Below are positions 10,906 to 19,244 of a stretch of DNA of 47,997 nucleotides, piece by piece (positions within the stretch are counted from its first letter, which is position 1; the number at the start of each line of letters is the position of its first letter). The notes beneath the pieces were generated by a model. The model ran no database searches. It was given only the letters and a program-made list of their open reading frames with translations, and was not told the DNA's origin. The position numbers and the translations under genes are program-made. The stretch covers positions 1 to 47,997 of the forward strand of contig NZ_JAQMUB010000090.1 of the NCBI RefSeq assembly GCF_028330965.1, given 5' to 3'. The DNA is from Oscillatoria sp. CS-180. Lineage in GTDB: Bacteria > Cyanobacteriota > Cyanobacteriia > Phormidesmidales > Phormidesmidaceae.

Positions 10906-11743
10906 GGAGGCAACTAGTGGAATTTTTCTGTTGAATCAGTTAAAAGCTTTCATGAAGATAGCTTTGATTTGTCTCGGAATTCCTCAATGTAATTGTTGCG
11001 AAATGATGAATCTTATTTGGATAATCCCTCTTAGAATTAACAAGAACCTTGTTAAGTCTAGGTAAGGCTAGAGCAAGCTCTTATAAAAGAAGAGAGTATG
11101 ACTTCCTTTCATAATCGCCCATTCAAGTGCTTGTGAATTCACAACTCATCCTGATGGCGGATAAGTCGATCATTATGACCAACTTCATTAATCCGTAGTC
11201 CTTCATGGAAACTGCATAAGTATGCTCGGTAATTTTTACTTGCCAAAGAGCTTTCTCCACTCAGATCGCTCAATCAGGATTCTTTTAATAAATTCTGAGG
11301 TAAACTTCCGAGTGCAGTTGCTCACTTAAGAATCGCAGTATTTTTACAGGTGATGAGATGACTATTGACAAACCTGCTTAGTCTGACTAAACATGATGTC
11401 GAGTTTTATACTAAGCAGAACAGAGCTGAAAGAAGGCTTATACTCTGAATAAATGACGTGTTTTGTCGTAAACAGATCAGCTGGAAACGCGTATCGAAAT
11501 TGAAAATATTTGACGAAAAATTTGCCGTTCAGTCATTACTCCGACTGAATTCAGGTTGTTGCCTCGCAGACTGTTCTGCACGCCCAAATCTACTGCACTA
11601 TCCCTATGGCTTTGTCGTTAGTTGATAGCTAAGGAAAGCTTAAAACTCGTTGGTGAATCTTAGGCAAACCTAAGTAGGGTTCATGCAAGTTGATAGTCTA
11701 TTAGCAATTAGCAAATGCTATTTCTTGTAATAGTGCTATCGAT

Positions 11744-12280
11744 TTAGACGATAGCAGCCTCTTGTAGAACAGTAGTGAAGTGACTGAGGTCTGGGGTAGG
11801 CAAGTTGGGGATTTTGGCCAAGTCATCCCAGCGCCTAAGTTGAATAGCCTCTGGAGCGTAGGGTTGCTGAATGAATTGAGCTGCCGCTGCGTCAGAGAAA
11901 ATGCCTCCCTGGAGCTCCAAGCTGCGTTTTGAGGCGGGGGACAAGGCGTTCCAGTAGCTTGGGTCGATCGCACAAAGATACCGCTTGGCTGCTACATGTA
12001 AGCGAATGGGTGCCGTGACCGCAGTTGGAAAGCGTTTTTCAAGGATGGGGATTGCTCGATATTCGTGGCGATCGTCAATACCCCGAGCTGTAACTCCCTC
12101 ACCTAAACGATGCACAAGATGTCCAAAGTCGTGCAGTAGGCATGCTGCAATCAACTCTGCCGATTGGCCTGCCTGTTCCGCCAAGGCCGCACACTGGAGA
12201 GCATGTTCAAGCTGACTTACGGCTTCTCCACCATACTGAGCGTTGCCGCGATCGCGATAGATCTCAAGGATGATGTGCAT
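11744..12280 (-). CDS. phnZ: HD-domain mixed-valent diiron oxygenase of the PhnZ/TmpB type
   Basis: This 178-residue protein belongs to the HD-domain oxygenases that cleave alpha-hydroxylated phosphonates such as 2-amino-1-hydroxyethylphosphonate. By comparison with PhnZ, which I align from memory, all key residues seem to be present. The metal ligands correspond to His26, His50, Asp51, His72, His95 and Asp152. The substrate-gating pair corresponds to Tyr16 and Glu19 (QYGGEA). The segment HVAAKRYL is shared exactly. It is the last gene of the minus phn unit, about 50 bp after phnM. PhnZ normally needs a PhnY-type hydroxylase, and none is visible here, so the substrate may come from elsewhere or differ. 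Confidence 0.85.
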   Translation of the reverse strand: MHIILEIYRDRGNAQYGGEAVSQLEHALQCAALAEQAGQSAELIAACLLHDFGHLVHRLGEGVTARGIDDRHEYRAIPILEKRFPTAVTAPIRLHVAAKRYLCAIDPSYWNALSPASKRSLELQGGIFSDAAAAQFIQQPYAPEAIQLRRWDDLAKIPNLPTPDLSHFTTVLQEAAIV

Positions 12281-12330
12281 GATTCAAAGGATAAGGATGA
12301 AGATCCTACAAAAGGTGAGGCGACGTCTGA

Positions 12331-13479
12331 TCAGGCGACGCGCCTTCCTTGACAGGTCACGGAGATCAGTCGAGGGGCAACGCCGTCGTGATGAACGGTG
12401 ATGAAGTCGGCTCGCTTGCCGATTTCCAGACTGCCGCGATCGCTCTCCAACCCAATGGCTGTGGCTGGATTGAGTGTAAAGAGTCGTGCAGCCTCATATA
12501 GCGGTTTGGCCTGGGTTTGCGAAATCATAAACATTGCCTGCAAAAGGCTCTGAGGCACGTAGTCGGAAGAAATTACATCGACTAGCCCATGCTCAATCAG
12601 CTCCATTGCCGAGACGTTGCCAGAATGAGATCCTCCCAAAATTAAATTGGGTGCACCCATGAGAATCTGTAAATTGTGAAGATGAGCTTCCTTGGCGGCT
12701 TCTAGAGTGGTCGGGAACTCGGCGATTTGTGCGCCTTCTTGAACAGCCTGCTGCACATGATCGACGGTGGCATCATCGTGACTGGCTAGATAAATCTGGT
12801 GGTCTCTGGCAAGGGCAACGAGTTGATTGCGATTCTCTTCAGCATGCTGCTGTTGGGCAGTGATGCGATCGCGGATAAAATTGTCCATTTCTTCAGCGCT
12901 GATGCCGTGTTTGCCTTGGTAATACTCTTTGTATTTGTCTACCTGAGCAAACTGGCGTTGTCCAGGGGTGTGATCCATCAGCGAGATAATGGAGAGTAGG
13001 GGATCGTCAGCATAGGCTGCTGTCACCTTGTGCACTTGGTCGTAACCCAGTTCGCATCGCAGGTGTAACCGATGATTCACGACTAGGCGTCCGGCTTGCT
13101 GAGCCTGATGAATGGCTTGAATCATCGGATCAAATTGGGTCATCCGTAGCGAGTCGGGCGTGATGTCACCTACGGCGATCGCATCACACACTGTTGTTAC
13201 CCCCGCAGCTGCTAGGTCGCGATCGTGATACACCACGGCTAAGTCAATCGGCCAACGCACTTTGGGACGGGGGGAAAGTCGCTGCTCGAAATTGTCTGTG
13301 TGGAGTTCAACAAGTCCGGGCATAAGATAGCGCCCTTGCCCATCCTGCCCCTGATGCACAACTCCTGGCTGAATATCGGCAATGAATCCGTCCTTAACCG
13401 TAACCGTACCGACAAATTCTTGGTCGGGGAGTTGTAGACGATAGTTTGTGTAGACCTGTTCAGCCATAGTGAAAGCCAT
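12331..13479 (-). CDS. phnM: PhnM, ribose-1-phosphonate-5-triphosphate diphosphohydrolase
   Basis: PhnM removes pyrophosphate from alpha-D-ribose-1-alkylphosphonate-5-triphosphate, giving the 5-phosphate substrate of PhnJ. The 382 residues cover the whole amidohydrolase fold. A metal motif (HTDNFE) follows GLVEL, and further His/Asp positions include SHDDATVDH and GGSHSGN near the C-terminus. The Ms at 1 and 5 are both possible starts (13479 or 13467); no clear ribosome site decides between them. It follows the TauE gene by about 136 bp in the same orientation as the transporter genes, not with phnGHIJ as in E. coli. Confidence 0.95.
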   Translation of the reverse strand: MAFTMAEQVYTNYRLQLPDQEFVGTVTVKDGFIADIQPGVVHQGQDGQGRYLMPGLVELHTDNFEQRLSPRPKVRWPIDLAVVYHDRDLAAAGVTTVCDAIAVGDITPDSLRMTQFDPMIQAIHQAQQAGRLVVNHRLHLRCELGYDQVHKVTAAYADDPLLSIISLMDHTPGQRQFAQVDKYKEYYQGKHGISAEEMDNFIRDRITAQQQHAEENRNQLVALARDHQIYLASHDDATVDHVQQAVQEGAQIAEFPTTLEAAKEAHLHNLQILMGAPNLILGGSHSGNVSAMELIEHGLVDVISSDYVPQSLLQAMFMISQTQAKPLYEAARLFTLNPATAIGLESDRGSLEIGKRADFITVHHDGVAPRLISVTCQGRRVA

Positions 13480-13615
13480 CCACGATTACAACAGTGCACC
13501 GAGCTTCAGCCGCAGCGTAGCCTCTGCCACTAGATTTGTCTAGACCTCTTGATCACAAAACGTCTACAGGATTTGCTTGAGAATTTGCCTGGCTTGATGA
13601 CGGTAGGAAAACCGT

Positions 13616-13975
13616 TTAGCGGATCATTTGCAGACCCAGGAGAATCATCGCGGCACCAAAGACGCGACGCAGAAGCTGTTCGGGCAAATCCACTGCAAAC
13701 TTTGCCCCAATGAGTCCGCCAAACACAAAGCCCAAACAAATCAGCAAAGCTGCTCTCACGTCCACATAGCCCTGCTGAAAATAGGTCCAGGCACCTAATA
13801 AACCAATTGGAGGAACCAGCAGCGCTAGGGTTGTCCCCTGAGCGTAATGTTGAGAAAACCCAAACAGATAGACCAGGGCGGGGGTAATCAAAACGCCCCC
13901 GCCGATGCCGATTAGTCCACTCAGTGTGCCGACGCTTAATCCCAGTGCTAAGTAGAGCACCCATTCAAATCCCAT
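13616..13975 (-). CDS. Half-size TauE/SafE family membrane transporter
   Basis: This 119-residue protein has four predicted transmembrane helices and the family pattern GLIGIGGGVLITPALV. Classical TauE/SafE proteins are about 250 residues with two such halves, so this one would have to dimerise. Family members export sulfite, sulfoacetate or related anions. Its place inside the phn unit, 27 bp after phnE, suggests export of an organic anion or by-product of phosphonate use, which is inference. An open frame in another register (13530-13964) is a shadow. Confidence 0.8.
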   Translation of the reverse strand: MGFEWVLYLALGLSVGTLSGLIGIGGGVLITPALVYLFGFSQHYAQGTTLALLVPPIGLLGAWTYFQQGYVDVRAALLICLGFVFGGLIGAKFAVDLPEQLLRRVFGAAMILLGLQMIR

Positions 13976-14002
13976 AATCAGCCTTTGTCCCTAACGTTGA
14001 AC

Positions 14003-14836
14003 TTATACAAGTCGATTTCGAATACGAGCCGAGATGGTGTCGATAATCCCGACCGTGACCACTAAGATTATTAGAATGGCACAGACGTTTTGATAGTTGA
14101 AAGCTCGAAAGTTTTGATAGAGCGTGACTCCGATACCTCCAGCGCCTACAATTCCAAGTACTGAGGCCGATCGCACATTGGATTCAAATCGGTACAAAGC
14201 AAATGAGGTCCAGAGGGGAATTACTTGGGGAATCACGCCGAAGATGATTTCCTGAATTTTACTAGCTCCAGTGGCGCGAATGCCTTCTACAGGACCGGGG
14301 TCGATCGCTTCAATGGCCTCTGAAAAAAGCTTGCCAAGGGTGCCTGCAGTATGGACAAATAGCGCCAGAACTCCGGCAAAAGGACCTAGTCCTACGGCGA
14401 CGATGAAAATAAGTGCAAACACCAGTTCATTAATGGCTCGCATGGCATCTAAAAGTCGCCGTACTGGAAAGACAATCCAGTTAGGACAGACATTTTCTGA
14501 TGCCAGGATGGAGAGAGGAATGGCCACAATCACGGCTAGTAGGGTGCCCCAGATGCCCATAGCAATGGTTTCGATAGTCGCTTGGAAGTAGTTCCACCAG
14601 CGGGTGAAATCTGGGGGAAAGAATTTGCTAACTAAATTCACCATCGATCCGGTCCCTTCAACCAGCTCGACAAAGCTCAAGTCACTTAATATACCCGAGT
14701 AGATCAAGATTGCAATGGCGAGAATGAGACCCAAAACGCTCCAAACGTTCCAAAAGCGTTTCTTTTTAGCAAGCACTTGGCGAACTTCAAGAGAGTAGGA
14801 AGCATTTTGGGGAATAAGCGGCTGGGTGTTTTGCAT
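14003..14836 (-). CDS. phnE: Phosphonate ABC transporter permease PhnE
   Basis: PhnE is the integral membrane part of the phosphonate importer. The 277 residues show a long first helix at about 32-50 and the binding-protein-dependent transport motif EAIEAIDPGPVEGIRATGAS, which contacts the ATPase. Length is normal. It follows phnD by 106 bp, a gap that holds a strong hairpin. With phnC and phnD it makes a complete transporter. Confidence 0.96.
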   Translation of the reverse strand: MQNTQPLIPQNASYSLEVRQVLAKKKRFWNVWSVLGLILAIAILIYSGILSDLSFVELVEGTGSMVNLVSKFFPPDFTRWWNYFQATIETIAMGIWGTLLAVIVAIPLSILASENVCPNWIVFPVRRLLDAMRAINELVFALIFIVAVGLGPFAGVLALFVHTAGTLGKLFSEAIEAIDPGPVEGIRATGASKIQEIIFGVIPQVIPLWTSFALYRFESNVRSASVLGIVGAGGIGVTLYQNFRAFNYQNVCAILIILVVTVGIIDTISARIRNRLV

Positions 14837-14883
14837 GGTCTAGGAGGAGGGATAGCTTGTCGATGGAGATTGCTTTAAGAACA

Positions 14884-14914
14884 GTGAGGGACAGCCTACT
14901 GGGGTGTCCCTCAC
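14884..14914 (-). terminator. Intercistronic hairpin between phnD and phnE
   Basis: Perfect ten-bp arms (14884-14893 with 14905-14914) surround an 11-base loop. Such elements after binding-protein genes commonly protect the upstream mRNA or attenuate the downstream permease, so that the binding protein is made in excess. That function is inferred here. Confidence 0.7.
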
Positions 14915-14942
14915 AAGTCGCCTTGATTGCTTGAGATAGCAG

Positions 14943-16004
14943 CTACTTCAGTTCAGCCAGCTGCTGCTCAAGCTCTTCAAGCTTTGCCGATTTATCCGCG
15001 TCGTTCAGCACGTCATCGTTCTTGACCTCTTCCATCTGCTTAGCGATATCCAGCTCTCGGATGGTGTTCCAGTCTGTATCTCCAGCAGGGTCGAAACCAG
15101 CCCAATCAAGAGGACCTAGAACGGTCTCATCTTCAAAGTTATGGAAAAAGTCTTGGAACTCAGTTTTCAAGCAGTCAGGAATATCGGACTTGTAGGCGAT
15201 CGGGTCACTAGGAATGAGAGGCGAAGTCCAGATGATCTGCACCTGCTCATAGGCTTCGGCGTCTGTTTCCTGCAGGCGAGCCATTGATTCACTGTTGTTG
15301 GTGGCTACATCCACCTGGTTGTTGGCAACGGCTTGAGCAGTCGCTTCGTGACTACCAGAAAAGACCAGTTCGCTGAAGGCTTCTTCTGGGTTAACGCCGT
15401 TCTGTGCGAAAACATAATAGCTAGGAACCAAGAAGCCAGAGGTCGAGTTGGGGTCGTTGAACGCAAAGGTGAGGTCGCTAGCGTTATCAATGACGTACTG
15501 ATCGCCATTGCCTGTTTCAACATCAATTTCGCCAACAATGGGGTTTCCTTGGTTGGTGATGAGGTGAGCGTAGTAGCCTTTGGAACCGTCGCTGGCAACG
15601 GTTTGGGCAAAGGCTTCTGCACCAGAACGCTTAGCCGCTTCGATGTAGGACTTACCACCGTACCAAGCAATTTGAATTTTACCAGCGCCCATTGCCTCGA
15701 TGACGCCTGCGTAGTCTGTGGCATAAAAACCGTTGACGGGGCGACCCATTTCTTCAGACATGCGGGCTAGGAAGGGTTCCCAAAGCTCCTGCAAGTTTTC
15801 TTGAGACTCTGTAGAGATGATTCCAAAGTCGATCTCAGCGATATCGGGGGCACAGACGCCTCCCTCAGCAGTCGCGTCAGCCGCGTCAGCCGCAGCAGGT
15901 TCGGTCGCTTCAGGGGTGGGGGCACCGCTACAGCTGGCGATCATCGCTGTGCCAACAACCGTGCAGGCCAAGCGAGCAGACCATCGCTTTAGAACAGATG
16001 TCAT
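14943..16004 (-). CDS. phnD: Phosphonate-binding lipoprotein PhnD
   Basis: PhnD captures phosphonates (and in some cyanobacteria phosphite) outside the cytoplasmic membrane and hands them to PhnE. The 353-residue precursor starts with a lipoprotein signal peptide ending at the Cys in MIASC, then an Ala/Glu/Asp-rich linker. The mature domain carries IDFGIISTESQENL and NDPNSTSGFLVPSYY, typical of the PhnD family. The C-terminus is a charged helical tail. A GAGGA ribosome site precedes the ATG. The gene sits between phnC and phnE. Ligand preference cannot be read from the sequence alone. Confidence 0.95.
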   Translation of the reverse strand: MTSVLKRWSARLACTVVGTAMIASCSGAPTPEATEPAAADAADATAEGGVCAPDIAEIDFGIISTESQENLQELWEPFLARMSEEMGRPVNGFYATDYAGVIEAMGAGKIQIAWYGGKSYIEAAKRSGAEAFAQTVASDGSKGYYAHLITNQGNPIVGEIDVETGNGDQYVIDNASDLTFAFNDPNSTSGFLVPSYYVFAQNGVNPEEAFSELVFSGSHEATAQAVANNQVDVATNNSESMARLQETDAEAYEQVQIIWTSPLIPSDPIAYKSDIPDCLKTEFQDFFHNFEDETVLGPLDWAGFDPAGDTDWNTIRELDIAKQMEEVKNDDVLNDADKSAKLEELEQQLAELK

Positions 16005-16095
16005 TTGAGCAAATCCTCAGATTAAATAATGATTGGACGGGGAACCAGTAGCAGACAGGGGGTATCTACACTTGTGTGAGAACTTCGAACGATGT

Positions 16096-16926
16096 CTATG
16101 CCTTAGCCGCAGAGAAGACCTCAGCGTGACCACTGAGGACCAGCTCTTCAGCCGCAGCACCATAAATCTCATTGAGTCGAGCGTCATTCAGTTCAACAGT
16201 GCGACCGTCAAATCGAACAACGCCATCTCGCAAAGCCACAGCTCGGTCAAAATAGCGACGCACCATTTGTACTTGGTGCAGCGATGTGATGATGGTGATG
16301 CCTTCGTCGCGGTTGAGATGAGTCAACAGCTCCATCACCTTACGAGCCGATTCGGGATCCAGAGAGGCAATAGGCTCGTCAGCCAGGATGATTTGAGCAC
16401 CCTGCATCAGGCAACGTGCGATCGCCACCCGCTGCTGTTGTCCTCCTGACAACGAAGACGCTCGCTTGTAAGCTTGTTCTAAGATGCCAACTCGCTCCAG
16501 CGCGGATAATGCCCGCAGTTTCTCGGACTCAGAAAAGTGGTGAAACAGCGATCGCCCCAAAGAGACCTTGGACAGATTTCCAACCAGAACGTTCTCTAGC
16601 ACCGTCAGACGGTTGACTAGGTTGAACTGTTGAAAAATGAATCCAACTTGACTCCGCAACCGACGAGCTTTGGAATGTAGCTTGCCATTTGTTTGCAACG
16701 GACTGCCAAAAATTTCGACCATGCCCTGATCGGCAATCTGTAGACCGTTGAGGTTGCGCAGCAAGGTTGATTTTCCTGAGCCAGAGGCCCCAACCAAAGC
16801 AACCATTTCACCAGAGTTCACCTGCATTGTCACGCCTTTCAGGGCGTAGAGTCCTCTAAAGGCTTTTGAGAGCTCCTGAGTGAGAACAGCAGGCATTGGT
16901 GGGGATGCATTTGCAGAAGTTTGCAT
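16096..16926 (-). CDS. phnC: Phosphonate ABC transporter ATPase PhnC
   Basis: PhnC powers phosphonate import. Walker A (GASGSGKST), the ABC signature (LSGGQQQR), Walker B (ILADEP) and the switch His (SLHQVQ) are all present. I start the gene at the ATG at 16926 (MQTSANAS); a longer frame begins at a TTG at 16953 but adds nothing conserved. It is separated from phnF by about 220 bp that contains a possible operator core, so it may have its own promoter. Confidence 0.95.
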   Translation of the reverse strand: MQTSANASPPMPAVLTQELSKAFRGLYALKGVTMQVNSGEMVALVGASGSGKSTLLRNLNGLQIADQGMVEIFGSPLQTNGKLHSKARRLRSQVGFIFQQFNLVNRLTVLENVLVGNLSKVSLGRSLFHHFSESEKLRALSALERVGILEQAYKRASSLSGGQQQRVAIARCLMQGAQIILADEPIASLDPESARKVMELLTHLNRDEGITIITSLHQVQMVRRYFDRAVALRDGVVRFDGRTVELNDARLNEIYGAAAEELVLSGHAEVFSAAKA

Positions 16927-17000
16927 TATATTTTTCGAATAACTGAATCCCAACCATGAGGTTCGAATCCTCTTAAATCTCTAATAGAGGTTAAGAAGGA

Positions 17001-17010
17001 TAGATGTCTA
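17001..17010. promoter_or_regulatory. Possible second PhnF operator core upstream of phnC
   Basis: TAGATGTCTA here is identical to the central ten bases of the 34-bp palindrome at 18105-18138 and is itself an inverted repeat around TG. It lies about 75 bp before phnC. The flanks do not match, so binding would be weaker if real. Confidence 0.3.
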
Positions 17011-17145
17011 TATGAAGGAACAACAAACCCTCCTTATATTCAGACCCAATATTTAAGAGTAGATACAAGGAAGATTAATTCTTAGTGAAAATATCAGACT
17101 CTAGAAGGATTCATTACTGTTGAAAACTTTTGCTTGAGCACTGGA

Positions 17146-17868
17146 TTAACTTTCGGTGTTGATGATCAGTTCCATGCGATCGCCTCGAAACCGAGTGATG
17201 CCATACTCAACAACCCGGCCAGACTGATCAACATTGACTGATTCTGATAGCAAGATAGGGCTGGTGACAGGCATTCTCAACAAACGGGCGTCATTGGGTC
17301 GTGCTATACGAGCTGATAAACGAGTTGATCGACGGATGTGATCGCACCCATATTCCTTCCGCAGCATCTCTGAGATGGAGTGATAGGTTTTGCAATGGGC
17401 TAGCAGGTTCGGAAATCGCTCCCCCGGAAAGTGACCACTGGCTAAACTCAGTGGGACTTCATCTGTCAGGCTAAGCCGCTCATAAACAATGACCGGATCA
17501 CCGACCGGAATTTCTAATTGCTGAGCGGTTTTGGCATCCGCTCTGATTTCACTAACCTCTACGATTTTGTACTTGGGTTCTATGGATTGTGCTTTGAGCG
17601 ACTCATTGAACCGAACTCGCTTGCCAATAGGAACTGTAATCGGTGCCGAGACGACAAATGTGCCACGTCCCCGTTCAACATCAACGATGCCTTCGTTACG
17701 TAAAACTTCCATGGCTCGCCGTAAGGTATGTCGGTTCACACCAAAACGCCCACTCAATTCCGTCTCCGTCGGCAAGCGATCGCCTACCTTAAAAACCGAT
17801 TCTTGAATGTTCTGGCGTAGCTCACTCGCAATTTGTAGATATAGGGGTAAAGCTTCTTGACTCATCAT
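17146..17868 (-). CDS. phnF: GntR/HutC-type regulator PhnF
   Basis: PhnF is a transcription factor. Residues 1-75 form a winged helix of the GntR family (LPTETELSGRFGVNRHTLRRAM, then GRGTFV), and residues about 95-235 form a UTRA ligand-binding domain as in HutC and DasR. It is divergent from phnG and upstream of phnC. The palindrome 34 bp long at 18105-18138 fits the GntR/HutC operator style (GTCTAGAC core), so PhnF probably represses phnGHIJ and perhaps its own unit until a phosphonate or phosphate-linked effector appears. The effector is unknown. Confidence 0.92.
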   Translation of the reverse strand: MMSQEALPLYLQIASELRQNIQESVFKVGDRLPTETELSGRFGVNRHTLRRAMEVLRNEGIVDVERGRGTFVVSAPITVPIGKRVRFNESLKAQSIEPKYKIVEVSEIRADAKTAQQLEIPVGDPVIVYERLSLTDEVPLSLASGHFPGERFPNLLAHCKTYHSISEMLRKEYGCDHIRRSTRLSARIARPNDARLLRMPVTSPILLSESVNVDQSGRVVEYGITRFRGDRMELIINTES

Positions 17869-18104
17869 CAGTTCAATTCATCGGGAGGCAGCAGGAAAAT
17901 CGAAAATAAAGGTGCAGTTTGTACGAATTAAGCGTAACTGAAGAGACCATAGACATTAATATTACTCAATGCAAAAGAAACCCATTGTCATGGTGTGAAA
18001 ACGGTTCAACCTCCCAACAAATCGTAACCTTAGCAGTAAGAACTTTTGAATGTCGTCTAGCCAACATCAACAGACGTTTCCTAGGCCATAGAATGTGAGA
18101 TAAC

Positions 18105-18138
18105 TAGAAATATGTCTAGATGTCTAGACATATTTCTA
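18105..18138. promoter_or_regulatory. Perfect 34-bp palindrome, probable PhnF operator
   Basis: Arms TAGAAATATGTCTAGA (18105-18120) and TCTAGACATATTTCTA (18123-18138) are perfectly complementary around a TG centre. The half TGTCTAGACA resembles HutC/DasR-type sites (GGTCTAGACC). It ends 21 bp before the phnG ATG, where a bound repressor could block transcription or initiation. An ATG inside it (18112) is not the likely phnG start. Confidence 0.75.
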
Positions 18139-18159
18139 AAGCTGTTGATTGTACAGATT

Positions 18160-18627
18160 ATGACGAAACTAGTACCATCAGCGCCGCGAAAAGTTTGGAT
18201 GGCTATTTTGGCAAAAGCTTCTCCAGCGAGTTTAGAGAAATGCTTTGCATCTTTGAACTCTGTGCCTAACTATCACTTCTTGCGATCGCCTGAAATCGGG
18301 CTGACGATGGTGCGGGGGCGCATGGAAGGCACAGGGCAACCGTTCAACTTAGGGGAAATGACGTTGACGCGATGCGTCGTGCAAATTGCTGGTTCGGCAG
18401 GCGAAGCCATTGCTGGGTTTGGTTACGTTGCAGGACGATCACAACGTCATGCTGAACTGGCGGCTCTCTGCGACGCCCTACTCCAGCATCAGGACTGGCA
18501 CGAGACAGTCTATTCTCAAGTGATTGAACCTTTGCGGCAGGCTGCCCGCGATCGCCATTCTCAACAAGAAGCCCAAGTCGAGGCAACTCGCGTTAATTTC
18601 TTCACCATGCCACGGGGAGAGGGGTAA
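18160..18627 (+). CDS. phnG: C-P lyase core subunit PhnG
   Basis: PhnG is part of the PhnGHIJ core complex and helps PhnI attach the phosphonate to ATP. The start is set at the ATG at 18160 (MTKLVPSAPRKVWM) because it matches the family N-terminus. An upstream in-frame ATG at 18112 lies inside the operator palindrome and would add 16 unconserved residues. Conserved blocks VRGRMEGTGQPFNLGEMTLTR and the C-terminal EVxATRVNFFTMPRGE are present (here VEATRVNFFTMPRGEG). phnH follows two bases after the stop. Confidence 0.94.
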   Translation: MTKLVPSAPRKVWMAILAKASPASLEKCFASLNSVPNYHFLRSPEIGLTMVRGRMEGTGQPFNLGEMTLTRCVVQIAGSAGEAIAGFGYVAGRSQRHAELAALCDALLQHQDWHETVYSQVIEPLRQAARDRHSQQEAQVEATRVNFFTMPRGEG

Positions 18628-18629
18628 CC

Positions 18630-19226
18630 ATGCTGACTCAACTGCCGGGCTTTCAGGACTCCGTTCACGATAGTCAGCAGACCTTTCGGGCGTTGCTCAA
18701 TGCCCTGGCTCGGCCCGGCGTTCCTCAGGCGATCACCGCCGCGATGACCCCTCCTGCTGGACTGGTTCCGAGCTGTGCTGCTGCGGCGCTAACGTTGATA
18801 GATCTTGAGACAGTCGTCTGGCTTCAGCCTGAGATAGCCCCGTCTGTGCGAGGTTGGCTGCTGTTTCATACCGGATGTCGGTTCACCAATGTGCTTCGTG
18901 AAGCTGACTTTGCCTTCATCCCAGAGGTGACGTCCTTACCTGATCTTCGGACCTTTTGTTGGGGTAGTCCTGAATATCCTGAAGCCTCTACAACACTCTT
19001 CCTGCAATGCGCTAGCTTGTCTGGTGGGGTTCCGACTACGCTTCAGGGCCCCGGAATTCAAACCACAATTCGTGTGGATCTCCCACTGCCGGACCGTTTT
19101 TGGCAGCAATGGCAGGTGATGACCACCCACTATCCTTTAGGACTTGACATCTGGTGTTTTAGCGAGCATCAAGTACTGGGATTGCCCCGAACAGCCCAAT
19201 GCAGCCATTCTTCTGAGGAACTTTAG
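18630..19226 (+). CDS. phnH: C-P lyase core subunit PhnH
   Basis: PhnH is required for the first C-P lyase reaction. The 198-residue protein carries the family start GFQDSVHDSQQTFRALLNALARPG and runs to the usual length. The initiator ATG follows a GAGAGG ribosome site that lies in the end of phnG, so translation is probably coupled. Confidence 0.95.
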   Translation: MLTQLPGFQDSVHDSQQTFRALLNALARPGVPQAITAAMTPPAGLVPSCAAAALTLIDLETVVWLQPEIAPSVRGWLLFHTGCRFTNVLREADFAFIPEVTSLPDLRTFCWGSPEYPEASTTLFLQCASLSGGVPTTLQGPGIQTTIRVDLPLPDRFWQQWQVMTTHYPLGLDIWCFSEHQVLGLPRTAQCSHSSEEL

Positions 19227-19244
19227 AGTCTACGAGCAGCCCCA

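Larger units (their letters stand above)
10428..11743. other. 1.3 kb AT-rich region without a recognisable gene
   Basis: No open frame with coding character was found on either strand. The first part holds the leader of the DUF4347 gene, with inverted repeats at 10452-10476 and 10488-10500. The rest contains small hairpins (10883-10902 and 11659-11674). HIP1 octamers, frequent elsewhere, appear absent. It could be decayed genes, an RNA gene I cannot recognise, or long regulatory DNA. Confidence 0.5.

Noticed and set aside
13530-13964. 144-residue open frame on the minus strand
   Set aside because: It overlaps the TauE/SafE gene in another register and has no family signature; the TauE frame has clear membrane helices.
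16958-16972. tRNA T-arm-like sequence GAGGTTCGAATCCTC
   Set aside because: It has the T-loop consensus, but no matching acceptor, D or anticodon arm can be formed in the DNA on either side, which belongs to the phnC start region.
18005-18030. Pho-box-like TTCAACCT and CGTAACCT upstream of phnG
   Set aside because: The repeats are not spaced by the 11 bp expected for a cyanobacterial Pho box and each has mismatches.
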